This document shows positions 1-8,901 of a stretch of 64,000 bases of DNA, piece by piece. The stretch comes from Galbibacter sp038433465 (lineage in GTDB: Bacteria > Bacteroidota > Bacteroidia > Flavobacteriales > Flavobacteriaceae): assembly GCF_038433465.1 (NCBI RefSeq), contig NZ_JAESVF010000001.1, positions 434,001 through 498,000 of the forward strand, given 5' to 3'. Both the position numbers and the translations under genes were made by a program. The notes beneath the pieces are model-generated. The model searched no databases and was not told the DNA's origin. It saw nothing but the letters and a program-made list of their open reading frames with translations. Position 1 is the stretch's first letter. Each line of letters opens with the position of its first letter.

Positions 1-2
1 AC

Positions 3-884
3 ATTGAAAACGCACCGATAGTTTCCTACGAAAACATTTATTTTCCAGACCTTCAAGAAGGGAAAGTTGTAGGTTTGGTTACCATTCGCTCTTCAGGAAA
101 ACTGGCCGCACTCAAAAAAAACATCTGGAAATACTGGGGAGGTACCGTATTTTTTAGAGACGGAAGTATAAGCATGCCGAAGGTGTTTGATATCGAAATA
201 AAAGACACTAATTCTACCATTGTAAATGAAATCGAGCAACACGCCAAAAACAACATCGAACTCACACTTGATGGCGTTATAGATTTTATCAACAACAAAC
301 ACCGCGATTTGGAAGCAAACTACAAAGTTTTTAAAGAACAATTTGTAGTGTGTTGGGCTGGTACCATAAAAAAAGTAGACGATACCGTTTACTATTCTCG
401 TGTTGATATTGAACTCATAAATGAGCAGGTAAAACTCTTTTATTCTGCTTTAGATGAAGTGGAAATTTCGTACAATGAAAACGCCTTCAACATTACCGAA
501 TATGTGCAACTCGGACTCAACAATCACAAAAAATTCTATCCGTTAGAAAAAGTTGAAATTAAGTTTAACGACAACGGTTCGTATAAAATTGATAGCACGC
601 TTATTTTTAAACCGCCACAATACGACCGCAAGATGTTGTATCATATTTTTAACACCAACAATACTATTTTAGAGAAACTGAAAAAAGGACTTCCGCTGAA
701 CAATCAGGATGAAAAAGATTTAAAAAACATTCCAGCCACACACCTTATTTGTTACCTAAATGGTTTTGAGGGCGCCCGCCAAATGCTTCAAGATTACCGC
801 TGGTATGTAAAAGATTACAACAAAAAAGTATATGCTTCCCTCAAAGAAGCGCTTCGAATTTTGCGAAAAGTACAATATTCGTAA
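3..884 (+). CDS. C-terminal part of a putative AlbA_2/Schlafen-like protein (5' end outside window)
   Basis: The reading frame is open from the first bases of the window, so the gene starts upstream; the TTG at 75 is internal and not a credible start. The visible first 50 residues hold an 'RSS..K' stretch followed by 'FFRDGS', which resembles the end of the AlbA_2 domain of Schlafen-like putative ATP- or DNA-binding proteins. The remaining ~240 residues are charged, rich in Asn, Lys and Ile, and show no signal peptide or membrane segment. I do not recognise this C-terminal part. No terminator follows; the next gene starts 77 bases downstream on the same strand. The family assignment is tentative because the N-terminal domain that would decide it is missing. 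Confidence 0.5.
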   Translation: MENAPIVSYENIYFPDLQEGKVVGLVTIRSSGKLAALKKNIWKYWGGTVFFRDGSISMPKVFDIEIKDTNSTIVNEIEQHAKNNIELTLDGVIDFINNKHRDLEANYKVFKEQFVVCWAGTIKKVDDTVYYSRVDIELINEQVKLFYSALDEVEISYNENAFNITEYVQLGLNNHKKFYPLEKVEIKFNDNGSYKIDSTLIFKPPQYDRKMLYHIFNTNNTILEKLKKGLPLNNQDEKDLKNIPATHLICYLNGFEGARQMLQDYRWYVKDYNKKVYASLKEALRILRKVQYS

Positions 885-961
885 CACATTAACATCTAAA
901 CTTTTTTATTCAGCATTACAAATTGTAATTTCACAAACAATTACAATTCAAAAAACAGTTC

Positions 962-1693
962 ATGAAGTACAGAACGCTCGTGGTTGGCGATATTCACGGA
1001 GGTTTCCGCGCATTAGAACAAGTATTAAATCGTGCTAAAGTTACCGAAAACGATACGCTAATTTTTTTAGGCGATTACGTAGATGGATGGAGTGAATCTC
1101 CACAAGTTATCAATAAACTTATCGAATTAAAAAGTAGTCATAATTGTATTTTTATCAAAGGAAATCACGATGCGCTATTCTTAGATTGGCTTCGCACGCA
1201 TGAAGATAATGATTTGTGGTATCAGCATGGAGGAGAAGCAACAGTAAAGGCCTATGAGCAGTTATCTAAAACCGAAATCAACATTCATATACAGTTTTTT
1301 GAAGGACTAGAAACTTATTATTTAGACGACCAAAACAGACTTTTTGTTCATGCGGGATTCACCAATATACACGGTGTTACAAAAGAGTATTTCCCCGAAA
1401 TGATGTATTGGGACAGAACACTTTGGGAGATGGCTTTGGCGCTCGACAAAAACCTACACGAAGATGATATTTTATATCCAAAACGCTTAAAACACTATAA
1501 AGAAATCTATATCGGACATACTCCAACAATTCGAATTGACAAAACTACGCCTGTAAATGCCGCTAATGTTTGGAATATAGACACTGGTGCCGCCTATAAA
1601 AGTCCGCTTACCATCATGGATATCGACACCAAAGACTATTGGCAAAGCGACAATGTAAACGAATTATACCCCGATGAAATAGGAAGAAATTAA
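962..1693 (+). CDS. PPP-family metallophosphatase (serine/threonine phosphatase-like)
   Basis: This 243-residue cytoplasmic protein carries the calcineurin-like metallophosphoesterase motifs in order: GDIHG (9-13), GDYVD (37-41), GNHD (67-70), HAGF (130-133) and GHTPT (185-189). These supply the ligands of a dinuclear metal centre. The length and motif spelling fit bacterial PPP-type phosphatases (PrpA/ApaH-like), which cleave phosphoserine, phosphothreonine or diadenosine polyphosphates; the sequence does not settle the substrate. The ATG at 962 directly precedes the first beta strand and motif, so it is a good start. A strong bidirectional terminator begins at the stop codon and separates the gene from the convergent pyruvate kinase gene. 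Confidence 0.85.
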   Translation: MKYRTLVVGDIHGGFRALEQVLNRAKVTENDTLIFLGDYVDGWSESPQVINKLIELKSSHNCIFIKGNHDALFLDWLRTHEDNDLWYQHGGEATVKAYEQLSKTEINIHIQFFEGLETYYLDDQNRLFVHAGFTNIHGVTKEYFPEMMYWDRTLWEMALALDKNLHEDDILYPKRLKHYKEIYIGHTPTIRIDKTTPVNAANVWNIDTGAAYKSPLTIMDIDTKDYWQSDNVNELYPDEIGRN

Positions 1694-1722
1694 AAAGGAT
1701 GGCAATTGCCATCCTTTTTTTT
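1692..1722. terminator. Bidirectional intrinsic terminator
   Basis: A near-loopless palindrome has the core GGATGGCAA/TTGCCATCC flanked by A5 on the left and T7 on the right. It starts at the stop codon of the phosphatase gene and lies about 25 bases beyond the stop of the convergent pyk gene, so it can end transcripts from both sides. Confidence 0.85.
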
Positions 1723-1745
1723 ATATCTGCTGAGAAATATTAAAA

Positions 1746-3173
1746 CTATATTTCTGTTACTCTCAATGTATTTACCATTCCTTTTTCTTGGATTGGCATT
1801 GCAGCAAGACTAATCATCATATCTCCTTTTTCAAGGAATCCTTTTTCTTGCGATATTTTAGTAACATCTTCGATTGTTTGATCTGTACTAACAAACTTAT
1901 CGTAGTAAAATGCTTTTACTCCCCACAACAAACTCAACTGCGTTAAAATTCGTTTGTTAGAAGTAAACACTAAAATATGTGCTTTTGGTCTCCATGCTGA
2001 TATTTGAAATGCAGTATATCCACTATTTGTTAAAGTAGAAATTACACTCGCATTGATATCATTTGCCATACTTGCGGCGTGGTAACATACCGATTTTGTA
2101 ATATATCTTTTTGTTCTGATGTGTGGCGGTTCTTGTGGAACTTTAATAAGCGGTGAATGCTCAACACTTTCAATAATGCTAGCCATACGCTCAATTACTT
2201 GTACCGGATACGCTCCAACAGAAGTTTCTCCTGAAAGCATTACAGCATCTGCTCCATCCATTACAGAGTTCGCAACATCGTTTACCTCTGCTCTTGTTGG
2301 TGTTAAACTCGTAATCATTGTTTCCATCATTTGTGTAGCAATAATTACAGGAATTCTAGCTTTTTTAGCCCTTAACACCAATTGTTTTTGTACCAAAGGA
2401 ACTTCTTGCGCAGGAATTTCAACTCCTAGATCTCCACGTGCAACCATCAATCCGTCACAATGCGCAACAATCTTATCGATGTTTTCTACGGCTTCTGGCT
2501 TTTCAATTTTAGCTACAATCGGAATTTTATGATCTGTATGTTCAGCAATTAATTTTTGAAGATCCATTAAATCTTCACTGTGGCGAACAAAAGAAAGTGC
2601 CATCCAATCTACATCTTGCTGAATTGCAAAAATGGCATCTTTGATATCTTTTTTAGTAAGTGCTGGTAACGAAATGTTTGTATTTGGTAAGTTTACTCCT
2701 TTCTTAGAACGAAGTGGTCCCCCTTGAATAACTTTTGCCTTTACCTCTGCCTTTCCATCAGTAGCAAGTACTTCAAACATTAATTTTCCGTCGTCCAACA
2801 AAATACGCTCTCCTGTTTTTACATCACGAGGAAACTCTTTGTAATTCATGTATACGCGCTCTGCAGTACCTTCAAAAGGCTCCCCAGTTACAAAAGTAAT
2901 TTCGTCTCCTTTGCTCACGATAACATCTTCCTTCATTACTCCTACTCTGAGCTTTGGCCCTTGTAAATCGGCAAGTATTGCAGTATTGTAATTGTATTCT
3001 TTGTTTAAAGAACGAATCATTTCGATACGTGCCTTTACATCATCATAATCTGCATGCGAAAAATTAATTCTAAACACGTTTACGCCAGCTTCAATCATGT
3101 CTTTTAAGACTTCCTTAGTGCTTGTGGCGGGACCAAGCGTTGCTACGATTTTTGTCTTTTTTCTATTAGGCAT
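1746..3173 (-). CDS. pyk: Pyruvate kinase
   Basis: The product converts phosphoenolpyruvate and ADP to pyruvate and ATP, the last step of glycolysis. The 475 residues match the usual length. The N-terminus 'KKTKIVATLGPAT' and the 'ADLQGPKLRVG' segment are typical, 'AKIEKPEAVENID' carries the active-site Lys and Glu, and 'GLMVARGDLGVEIP' is the classical metal and PEP-binding signature. 'VMLSGETSVGAYP' follows. The C-terminal domain is complete. The start codon overlaps the last 8 bases of the upstream IPExxxVDY gene, so the two are translationally coupled. This pairing is common in Flavobacteriia, although no functional link is evident. Confidence 0.98.
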   Translation of the reverse strand: MPNRKKTKIVATLGPATSTKEVLKDMIEAGVNVFRINFSHADYDDVKARIEMIRSLNKEYNYNTAILADLQGPKLRVGVMKEDVIVSKGDEITFVTGEPFEGTAERVYMNYKEFPRDVKTGERILLDDGKLMFEVLATDGKAEVKAKVIQGGPLRSKKGVNLPNTNISLPALTKKDIKDAIFAIQQDVDWMALSFVRHSEDLMDLQKLIAEHTDHKIPIVAKIEKPEAVENIDKIVAHCDGLMVARGDLGVEIPAQEVPLVQKQLVLRAKKARIPVIIATQMMETMITSLTPTRAEVNDVANSVMDGADAVMLSGETSVGAYPVQVIERMASIIESVEHSPLIKVPQEPPHIRTKRYITKSVCYHAASMANDINASVISTLTNSGYTAFQISAWRPKAHILVFTSNKRILTQLSLLWGVKAFYYDKFVSTDQTIEDVTKISQEKGFLEKGDMMISLAAMPIQEKGMVNTLRVTEI

Positions 3174-3633
3174 TCGTTAGAAAAATTAGGTTATTTTTAG
3201 ATTTTAGTTGTTCTTCTTCAATTTTATAAGCGGTAATCACACCTGGTAATTTGTTTATTTTGTTGATGGCTTCAAGTGCTTTTCTGTAGCCTCCTTCTTC
3301 TTCAATCATAACAAAATAATCTACTTTACTGTATTCAGGAATAAAATAAACGCGTTGGGAATGTTCAAAAAGACTCGTTCCTGTTTGCGCTTGTTTTATG
3401 GTTACCTTATTTTTTATTAAACTCCATGAAACTTCATTGTGCTCATCAAACCATTTATATGCTGGCATACTTACCCCTTCTGAAATGCTAACATCAGCTT
3501 TCAACCTTTGTAATTTTATTTGAAACGTTGCATTTAAAAAGTAAGCTAACCTATAACCGTCTAAAGAACCGTGAATAGCGATTAAGGTGTATGAGTCTTC
3601 ATAAAAATCATCTGATAATTTATAGATAGCCAT
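3166..3633 (-). CDS. IPExxxVDY family protein (function unknown)
   Basis: This 155-residue protein contains the eponymous motif 'FIPEYSKVDYF' near residue 105, which defines a small Bacteroidota-specific family with no assigned function. It has no signal peptide or membrane helix and is predicted cytoplasmic. The C-terminal half ('IEEEGGYRKALEAINKINKLPGVITAYKIE') resembles a small alpha/beta fold. The gene overlaps pyk by 8 bases and lies 109 bases downstream of rnc. That gap holds a near-consensus -7 box (TATCTTTA) on the minus strand, so the IPExxxVDY-pyk pair may have its own promoter. Confidence 0.85.
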   Translation of the reverse strand: MAIYKLSDDFYEDSYTLIAIHGSLDGYRLAYFLNATFQIKLQRLKADVSISEGVSMPAYKWFDEHNEVSWSLIKNKVTIKQAQTGTSLFEHSQRVYFIPEYSKVDYFVMIEEEGGYRKALEAINKINKLPGVITAYKIEEEQLKSKNNLIFLTNA

Positions 3634-3742
3634 AAATGTGTTTACACGGAATTGTAAAGATATAATTATAACTGTGACTTAGCAACTTTTAAATAACTGA
3701 TTAGCGCGATTTTAAAACGAAAACGTTATAGTTTAACACTAT

Positions 3743-4477
3743 TTATTCGTCTATTTTATGTTGCAGTGCGTAATAAGCTCTTTTGGATGCGCTTTCTTCG
3801 GCTTTTTTCTTTGAAGTAGCTCGCGCCTTAGAAATTAACTCTTTGTTAATATAGAGTTTTACCGCAAAATGTTTTAAGTCGTCGTTGCCGTTATCTTCAT
3901 AAGTGTCGTACAAAAATTCTTTCTTTTCTTTCTGACACCACTCAATAATCAAACTTTTATAACTGATAATTTTACCTTCAAGACTTTCAATATCCACATA
4001 AGGTTTTATCAATCTATTCTGAATAAATTTCTCGCAATAATGATAGCCTCTATCCAAAAAGATGGCTCCTACTAAAGCTTCAAATACATTTCCGTAGATA
4101 TTATCACCAAAATGCTCATTTGGAATTTTACTCTTCACAAATTTTATCAAGTCGAGATCTTTCCCCAACTCATTTAGATGCTCTCTACTGACAATTTTAG
4201 AACGCATTTTGGTTAGATACCCTTCATCTCCTGTTGGAACTTCATTGTACAAATAATGAGAAATGATAGAACCCAACATGGTATCTCCTAAAAACTCGAG
4301 TCTTTCGTAGTTAATAGGCAACCCTTTTTCGTCTTTTAAATTGACAGATCGATGTGTAAATGCTTTTTGGTAAAGTGCTATGTTTTTGGGCTTAAATCCT
4401 AGAATATTGTAGATTTCTAAAAAAAAATCCCCGTCATCTTGTGACCGGGAATTTAATATTTTTCGAATGAACTTCAT
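3743..4477 (-). CDS. rnc: Ribonuclease III
   Basis: RNase III cuts double-stranded RNA, including the rRNA precursor. The 244-residue protein has the family signature 'YERLEFLGDTMLG', with catalytic/metal residues E61 and D65, and the second acidic patch D125 and E133 in 'GNVFEALVGA'. Residues ~160-240 form the double-stranded RNA-binding domain ending in 'ISKARATSKKKAEESASKRA'. The gene lies 13 bases downstream of fabF, in the acpP-fabF-rnc order that is conserved in Bacteroidota and beyond. The length and all catalytic residues are intact. Confidence 0.97.
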   Translation of the reverse strand: MKFIRKILNSRSQDDGDFFLEIYNILGFKPKNIALYQKAFTHRSVNLKDEKGLPINYERLEFLGDTMLGSIISHYLYNEVPTGDEGYLTKMRSKIVSREHLNELGKDLDLIKFVKSKIPNEHFGDNIYGNVFEALVGAIFLDRGYHYCEKFIQNRLIKPYVDIESLEGKIISYKSLIIEWCQKEKKEFLYDTYEDNGNDDLKHFAVKLYINKELISKARATSKKKAEESASKRAYYALQHKIDE

Positions 4478-4490
4478 CCAACTACTGGTT

Positions 4491-5741
4491 CTAGTCTAGC
4501 TTTTTAAATAACACACATGCGTTATGACCTCCAAAACCAAAAGTGTTACTCATGGCTACTTTTACCTCTCTCTCTTGTGGCTTATTAAGCGTAAGATTAA
4601 GTTTAGGATCAATATTTTCATCAACCGTTGAATGGTTAATGGTAGGAGGAACAATACCGTGCTCAACTGCCAAAATAGATGCAATAGCTTCTACTGCTCC
4701 AGCAGCACCAAGTAAATGCCCTGTCATAGATTTGGTAGAATTGATGTTTATGTTATAAGCATCTTCTCCAAATACTTTACTAATAGCTTTAAGTTCTGCC
4801 ACATCTCCAAGAGGTGTAGAAGTTCCGTGCGTATTAATAGCATCTACGTCTGATGGTTTTAAGCCTGCATTTTCCAAACAGTTTTGCATTACAGCCACTA
4901 CTCCAATTCCTTCTGGATGAGGAGCTGTCATGTGGTAAGCATCAGAAGATAAACCTCCACCAACAACTTCGGCGTAAATTTTTGCGCCACGTGCTATTGC
5001 ATGTTCGTATTCTTCCAAAACTAATGCTCCAGAACCTTCTCCTAATACAAAACCATCTCGATTTGCATCAAATGGTCTCGAAGCCGATTTTGGATCGTCA
5101 TTTCGAGTACTCATTGCATGCATTGCATTAAATCCTCCCATTCCTGCTGCAGTTACAGCAGCTTCAGAACCTCCAGTTATTACAACATCGGTAGTTCCTA
5201 AACGGATTGAATTTAAAGCATCGATAATAGCATTTGCAGAAGAAGCACAAGCAGAAACTGTTGTGTAATTTGGCCCCATAAAACCATGTTTTATGGAAAT
5301 AAGTCCAGGTGCTATATCGGCAATCATTTTAGGGATAAAGAAAGGATTAAACCTCGGACTTCCGTCGCCTAAAGCATAATTAGTAACTTCTTCTTGAAAA
5401 GTTTCTAATCCTCCAATACCTGCTCCCCAAATAACACCAACTCTATATTTGTTTACTTTTTCGATATCAAGGCCCGAATCTTTTAGTGCTTCGTCTGCCG
5501 TTACCATGGCATATTGTGCAAAACGATCCATTCGTCTTGCTTCCTTTCTATCTATAAAATCTGTAGGATCAAAGTTTTTAACTTCACAGGCGAATTGTGT
5601 TTTAAACTTGGATGCATCAAAATGGGTTACAGGAGCGGCTCCACTTACACCATTTATTAGACTATTCCAATATTCGTTTACAGTGTTACCTATTGGGGTT
5701 AATGCTCCTAATCCTGTTACTACAACTCGCTTTAATTTCAT
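4491..5741 (-). CDS. fabF: Beta-ketoacyl-ACP synthase II
   Basis: FabF elongates acyl-ACP by decarboxylative condensation with malonyl-ACP in fatty acid synthesis. The 416 residues match FabF exactly in size. The catalytic triad is visible: C165 in 'VSACASSANA', H305 in 'NTHGTSTPLGD' and H342 in 'KSMTGHLLGAAGA', with K337 nearby. The C-terminal 'NTFGFGGHNACVLF' is typical. The gene lies about 100 bases downstream of acpP, which encodes its carrier protein substrate, and just before rnc. Confidence 0.98.
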   Translation of the reverse strand: MKLKRVVVTGLGALTPIGNTVNEYWNSLINGVSGAAPVTHFDASKFKTQFACEVKNFDPTDFIDRKEARRMDRFAQYAMVTADEALKDSGLDIEKVNKYRVGVIWGAGIGGLETFQEEVTNYALGDGSPRFNPFFIPKMIADIAPGLISIKHGFMGPNYTTVSACASSANAIIDALNSIRLGTTDVVITGGSEAAVTAAGMGGFNAMHAMSTRNDDPKSASRPFDANRDGFVLGEGSGALVLEEYEHAIARGAKIYAEVVGGGLSSDAYHMTAPHPEGIGVVAVMQNCLENAGLKPSDVDAINTHGTSTPLGDVAELKAISKVFGEDAYNININSTKSMTGHLLGAAGAVEAIASILAVEHGIVPPTINHSTVDENIDPKLNLTLNKPQEREVKVAMSNTFGFGGHNACVLFKKLD

Positions 5742-5842
5742 CTGAATATTTTTTTATTCTGATAAATGATAAATTACCAAAAAAATTTATTCACGCAATA
5801 TAGCATGAATAAATTTTTTGGACTATTTTTTTATAAAAACGT

Positions 5843-6076
5843 TTATTTTGCTTCTTCGATATACTTAACTGCTTGACCAACAGTAGCAATGTTTTCAGCT
5901 TGATCGTCTGGAATTTGGATATCGAATTCTTTTTCGAATTCCATAATTAATTCTACAGTGTCTAATGAGTCTGCGCCTAGATCGTTAGTGAAGCTAGCTT
6001 CTGCTACAACCTCGTTTTCATCTACACCTAATTTGTCTACGATAATCGCTTTTACTCTTGATGCAATGTCTGACAT
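5843..6076 (-). CDS. acpP: Acyl carrier protein
   Basis: This 77-residue acidic protein carries growing acyl chains on a phosphopantetheine arm. The attachment serine is S37 in the 'DLGADSLDTVEL' motif. Length, acidity and helix pattern are standard. It is the first gene of an acpP-fabF-rnc unit and is preceded by a good -7 box at 6107-6114. Confidence 0.98.
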   Translation of the reverse strand: MSDIASRVKAIIVDKLGVDENEVVAEASFTNDLGADSLDTVELIMEFEKEFDIQIPDDQAENIATVGQAVKYIEEAK

Positions 6077-6106
6077 AATTTTTTTGTTTTAAAATTTAAT
6101 TGTTGG

Positions 6107-6114
6107 CAAAAATA
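6107..6114 (-). promoter_or_regulatory. -7 promoter box of acpP-fabF-rnc
   Basis: On the minus strand this reads TATTTTTG, an exact match to the Bacteroidota -7 consensus TAnnTTTG. It lies 30 bases before the acpP start. No clear TTG is seen at the expected -33 position. Confidence 0.6.
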
Positions 6115-6255
6115 AAAAACTTTGCTTTAAAAAAACGTTTTGAGGCTAAAATGTGCTTTTAAAGTTAATAATTTTTCATTCAACTATTTAATTTTTACCT
6201 TCTATTTGTAGAATTTTATTCTTTTTTTTGCCTAGAAATTAAATCATTACAATCT

Positions 6256-6819
6256 ATGAAAAGCATCGTTATATTTGCCTCTGGCTCGGGAACCAATGCT
6301 GAAAATATTATTAAATATTTTGAAAATTCTACAACAGCATCGGTTACTATGGTGCTTTCCAATAAAAAAGAAGCAAAAGTGCTCGATCGGGCAAATAATT
6401 ACAAAAAAAGTGCTATTTCGTTCAACAAAACAGCCTTTTCAAATGGGCATATCGTCGAGTTACTCACTACTTTAAATCCAGATTTAATTGTTTTGGCTGG
6501 ATTTCTTTGGAAGATTCCGGCCGATTTAATCGCCGCTTTTCCTAATAAAATTATAAATATCCACCCTGCTTTATTACCAAATTATGGCGGAAAAGGAATG
6601 TACGGAATGCATGTACACGAAGCTGTTGTTGCAAATAAAGAAACCGAATCGGGGATTACTATTCATTATGTAAATGAAAATTACGACGAAGGAAACATTA
6701 TCTTTCAAGCAAAAACAACAGTAACTCCAACCGACACTGCTGAAGATGTTGCGCAAAAAATCCATCAACTGGAATACGAACATTTTCCAAAAATCATCGA
6801 AAAGGTATTGAATGACTAA
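6256..6819 (+). CDS. purN: Phosphoribosylglycinamide formyltransferase
   Basis: PurN transfers a formyl group from 10-formyltetrahydrofolate to GAR in purine synthesis. The 187 residues match the family. The N-terminal 'FASGSGTNAENII' binds the substrate phosphate. The catalytic residues N101 and H103 in 'NIHPALLPNYGG' and D144 in 'NENYDEGNI' are all present. The gene overlaps rnhA by 8 bases, so the two are probably co-translated. purF, another purine gene, lies 2 kb downstream. Confidence 0.97.
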   Translation: MKSIVIFASGSGTNAENIIKYFENSTTASVTMVLSNKKEAKVLDRANNYKKSAISFNKTAFSNGHIVELLTTLNPDLIVLAGFLWKIPADLIAAFPNKIINIHPALLPNYGGKGMYGMHVHEAVVANKETESGITIHYVNENYDEGNIIFQAKTTVTPTDTAEDVAQKIHQLEYEHFPKIIEKVLND

Positions 6820-7285
6820 ACACGACGTACATATATATACAGACGGATCTTCGAGAGGAAACCCTGGTCCTGGTGGCTATGGCATAGTAATGGAATGGGT
6901 AGGAAAACCGTACAAAAAAGAATTTTCCGAAGGCTTTAAAAAAACAACCAATAACCGCATGGAATTAATGGCTGTGATAGAAGCTTTGAAGAAATTGAAA
7001 AAAAATAATATTTTAGTGAAGGTTTTTTCTGATTCTAAATATGTAGTAGATGCCGTAGAAAAAGGTTGGGTTTTTGGTTGGGAGAAGAAAAACTTTAAAG
7101 ACAAGAAGAATCCAGATTTGTGGATTGCATTTTTAAAAGAATACCGAAAACAAAAAGTGAGTTTCCAATGGATAAAAGGTCATAACAACCACCCTCAAAA
7201 CGAACGTTGCGACTTTTTGGCCGTAGAAGCTTCAAAAAAACCGATACTTCAAACCGATATTGGATTTGAAGAAAACACAGCATAA
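6812..7285 (+). CDS. rnhA: Ribonuclease HI
   Basis: RNase HI degrades the RNA strand of RNA-DNA hybrids. The 157-residue protein begins with the hallmark 'YTDGSSRGNPGPGGYG', where D11 is catalytic. It also has the 'NNRMELMA' glutamate, the 'FSDSKYVVD' aspartate and the final 'CDFLAVEA' aspartate, so the DEDD active site is complete. The ATG overlaps the purN stop by 8 bases. The START-domain gene follows 18 bases later, and the three probably form one transcript. Confidence 0.96.
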   Translation: MTKHDVHIYTDGSSRGNPGPGGYGIVMEWVGKPYKKEFSEGFKKTTNNRMELMAVIEALKKLKKNNILVKVFSDSKYVVDAVEKGWVFGWEKKNFKDKKNPDLWIAFLKEYRKQKVSFQWIKGHNNHPQNERCDFLAVEASKKPILQTDIGFEENTA

Positions 7286-7303
7286 ACCATCAATAACCTC
7301 CCC

Positions 7304-7900
7304 ATGAAACCCCTCATTTTATTTTGCTTATTGTTTACGAGCTACGTTGCTTCTGCCCAAGAATGGAGCTTAAAAAAAAGTTCGAATAATATAGAAGTGT
7401 ACACTCGCTCTCTCGATTCTACAAAAATAAACGAATACAAAGTAACGCTCTTAGCAAAAGCATCCGCAGAAGATGCTTTAAAAATTTTAACCGACGGCAA
7501 CAGTCTGAAAAAATGGAATTACAAAACTCCTAAGAGCGAGATTGTAAAAAAAATATCTGACAACGAATTTATCTTTTGGATGGAAAACGACCTGCCATGG
7601 CCGTTAAGCGATCGTGACAATGTTTCTCACATCAAAGTAAATAAAACGGATACAAATTCGTATAAAATAGACATTCAACCTGCCGATAGTTATTATCAAA
7701 ACGCAAATAAAAATGTTATCAGAATGGACAACTTTAAAGGACATTGGCTGATAAAATCTGTCGGAAAAGACAGCGTACAAGTTACGCAACAAATGTACGG
7801 CGACCCTAAAGGACATGTTCCTAACTGGTTAGTCAATTCAATTTTAACCACATTTCCTTACCATTCTTTTGAAAATCTGAAAGAAATACTGGAAAACTAA
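7304..7900 (+). CDS. Secreted START-domain (lipid-binding-like) protein
   Basis: Residues 1-18 form a Sec signal peptide ending at 'VASAQ', so the 198-residue protein is probably periplasmic. The rest matches a single bacterial START (Bet v 1-like) domain. The strand-turn motif 'WMENDLPWPLSDRD' is highly characteristic, and the C-terminal helix 'FPYHSFENLKEIL' would close the hydrophobic cavity. Such domains bind lipids or other apolar ligands; the ligand here is unknown. It is the last gene of the purN-rnhA unit, but a -7 box for the next gene lies right behind it. Confidence 0.8.
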   Translation: MKPLILFCLLFTSYVASAQEWSLKKSSNNIEVYTRSLDSTKINEYKVTLLAKASAEDALKILTDGNSLKKWNYKTPKSEIVKKISDNEFIFWMENDLPWPLSDRDNVSHIKVNKTDTNSYKIDIQPADSYYQNANKNVIRMDNFKGHWLIKSVGKDSVQVTQQMYGDPKGHVPNWLVNSILTTFPYHSFENLKEILEN

Positions 7901-7903
7901 ACT

Positions 7904-7911
7904 TATATTTG
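7904..7911 (+). promoter_or_regulatory. -7 promoter box of the PfkB kinase gene
   Basis: TATATTTG is an exact match to TAnnTTTG. It lies just after the stop of the START-domain gene and 16 bases before the kinase start codon, giving a predicted leader of only about a dozen bases. Confidence 0.55.
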
Positions 7912-7927
7912 CAAAAAATTTTATTGC

Positions 7928-8854
7928 ATGGGTAAATTACTAATCGTAGGAAGTGTAGCCTTTGATGCTATTGAAACTCCTTTTGGTAAAACAGACAAAA
8001 TACTTGGTGGCGCTGCTCCTTTTATCGGGATGGCAGCCTCTCAATTTAATGTTGAAAGCGCTATTGTATCTGTAGTCGGAAATGATTTTCCGCAGGAATA
8101 CTTAGACCTTTTGGCAAATAAAAACATCGACATCAGTGGGATTGAAGTTGTAAAAGACGGAAAGACTTTCTTCTGGAAAGGAAAATACCACAACGATTTA
8201 AACTCGCGCGACACTTTAGAAACACAACTAAATGTGTTGGCCGATTTTAACCCAATCGTTCCAGATAATTTTAAAGATGCTGAAGTGTTGATGTTAGGAA
8301 ACTTAAATCCTTCCGTCCAATTAAGTGTAATTAACCAAATGGAAGTTAAGCCTAAACTTATTGTTTTAGACACCATGAACTTCTGGATGGATATTGCTTT
8401 AGAAGAATTGATGCAAGTTATTGCCAAAGTAGATGTCATTACAATTAACGATGAAGAGGCTCGACAACTGTCTGGCGAATACTCATTGGTAAGAGCAGCA
8501 GCAAAAATACATGCAATGGGACCAAAATATATTGTGATTAAAAAAGGAGAGCACGGCGCTTTACTTTTCCATAACGGAGATGTATTTTTTGCACCAGCTT
8601 TACCGCTAGAAGAAGTGTTTGACCCAACAGGTGCTGGCGATACTTTTGCTGGAGGATTTACAGGATATATTGCTAAAACCGACGATTATTCTTTTGAAAA
8701 CATGAAAAACGCTGTAATTCATGCTTCAAACTTAGCTTCCTTTAATGTTGAAAAATTTGGAACCGAAAGGCTTCAGAAATTAACAAGCGAAGAAGTTTAT
8801 AACAGACTCAAACAATTTAAGAGTCTAACACAATTTGATATAAAACTTACATAA
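7928..8854 (+). CDS. PfkB/ribokinase-family sugar or nucleoside kinase
   Basis: This 308-residue cytoplasmic kinase has the N-terminal PfkB glycine pair in 'KILGGAAPFIGMAAS' and the C-terminal signature 'DPTGAGDTFAGGF', where D238 is the catalytic base and GAGD (235-238) forms the anion hole. The substrate is not readable from sequence; ribose, adenosine and other sugars are possible. It sits just upstream of purF, separated by a hairpin terminator, so a nucleoside or ribose role would fit the purine neighbourhood, but that is inference. Confidence 0.88.
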   Translation: MGKLLIVGSVAFDAIETPFGKTDKILGGAAPFIGMAASQFNVESAIVSVVGNDFPQEYLDLLANKNIDISGIEVVKDGKTFFWKGKYHNDLNSRDTLETQLNVLADFNPIVPDNFKDAEVLMLGNLNPSVQLSVINQMEVKPKLIVLDTMNFWMDIALEELMQVIAKVDVITINDEEARQLSGEYSLVRAAAKIHAMGPKYIVIKKGEHGALLFHNGDVFFAPALPLEEVFDPTGAGDTFAGGFTGYIAKTDDYSFENMKNAVIHASNLASFNVEKFGTERLQKLTSEEVYNRLKQFKSLTQFDIKLT

Positions 8855-8865
8855 ATAAACCACTA

Positions 8866-8890
8866 CCCTGAAATAATTTCGGGGTTTTTT
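8866..8890 (+). terminator. Intrinsic terminator between the kinase gene and purF
   Basis: The hairpin CCCTGAAA-TAA-TTTCGGGG has one T-G pair and is followed by T6. It starts 11 bases after the kinase stop codon and ends 11 bases before the purF start. That is close enough to affect purF expression if transcription reads through from the kinase gene. Confidence 0.75.
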
Positions 8891-8901
8891 ATTCGATTAC
8901 A

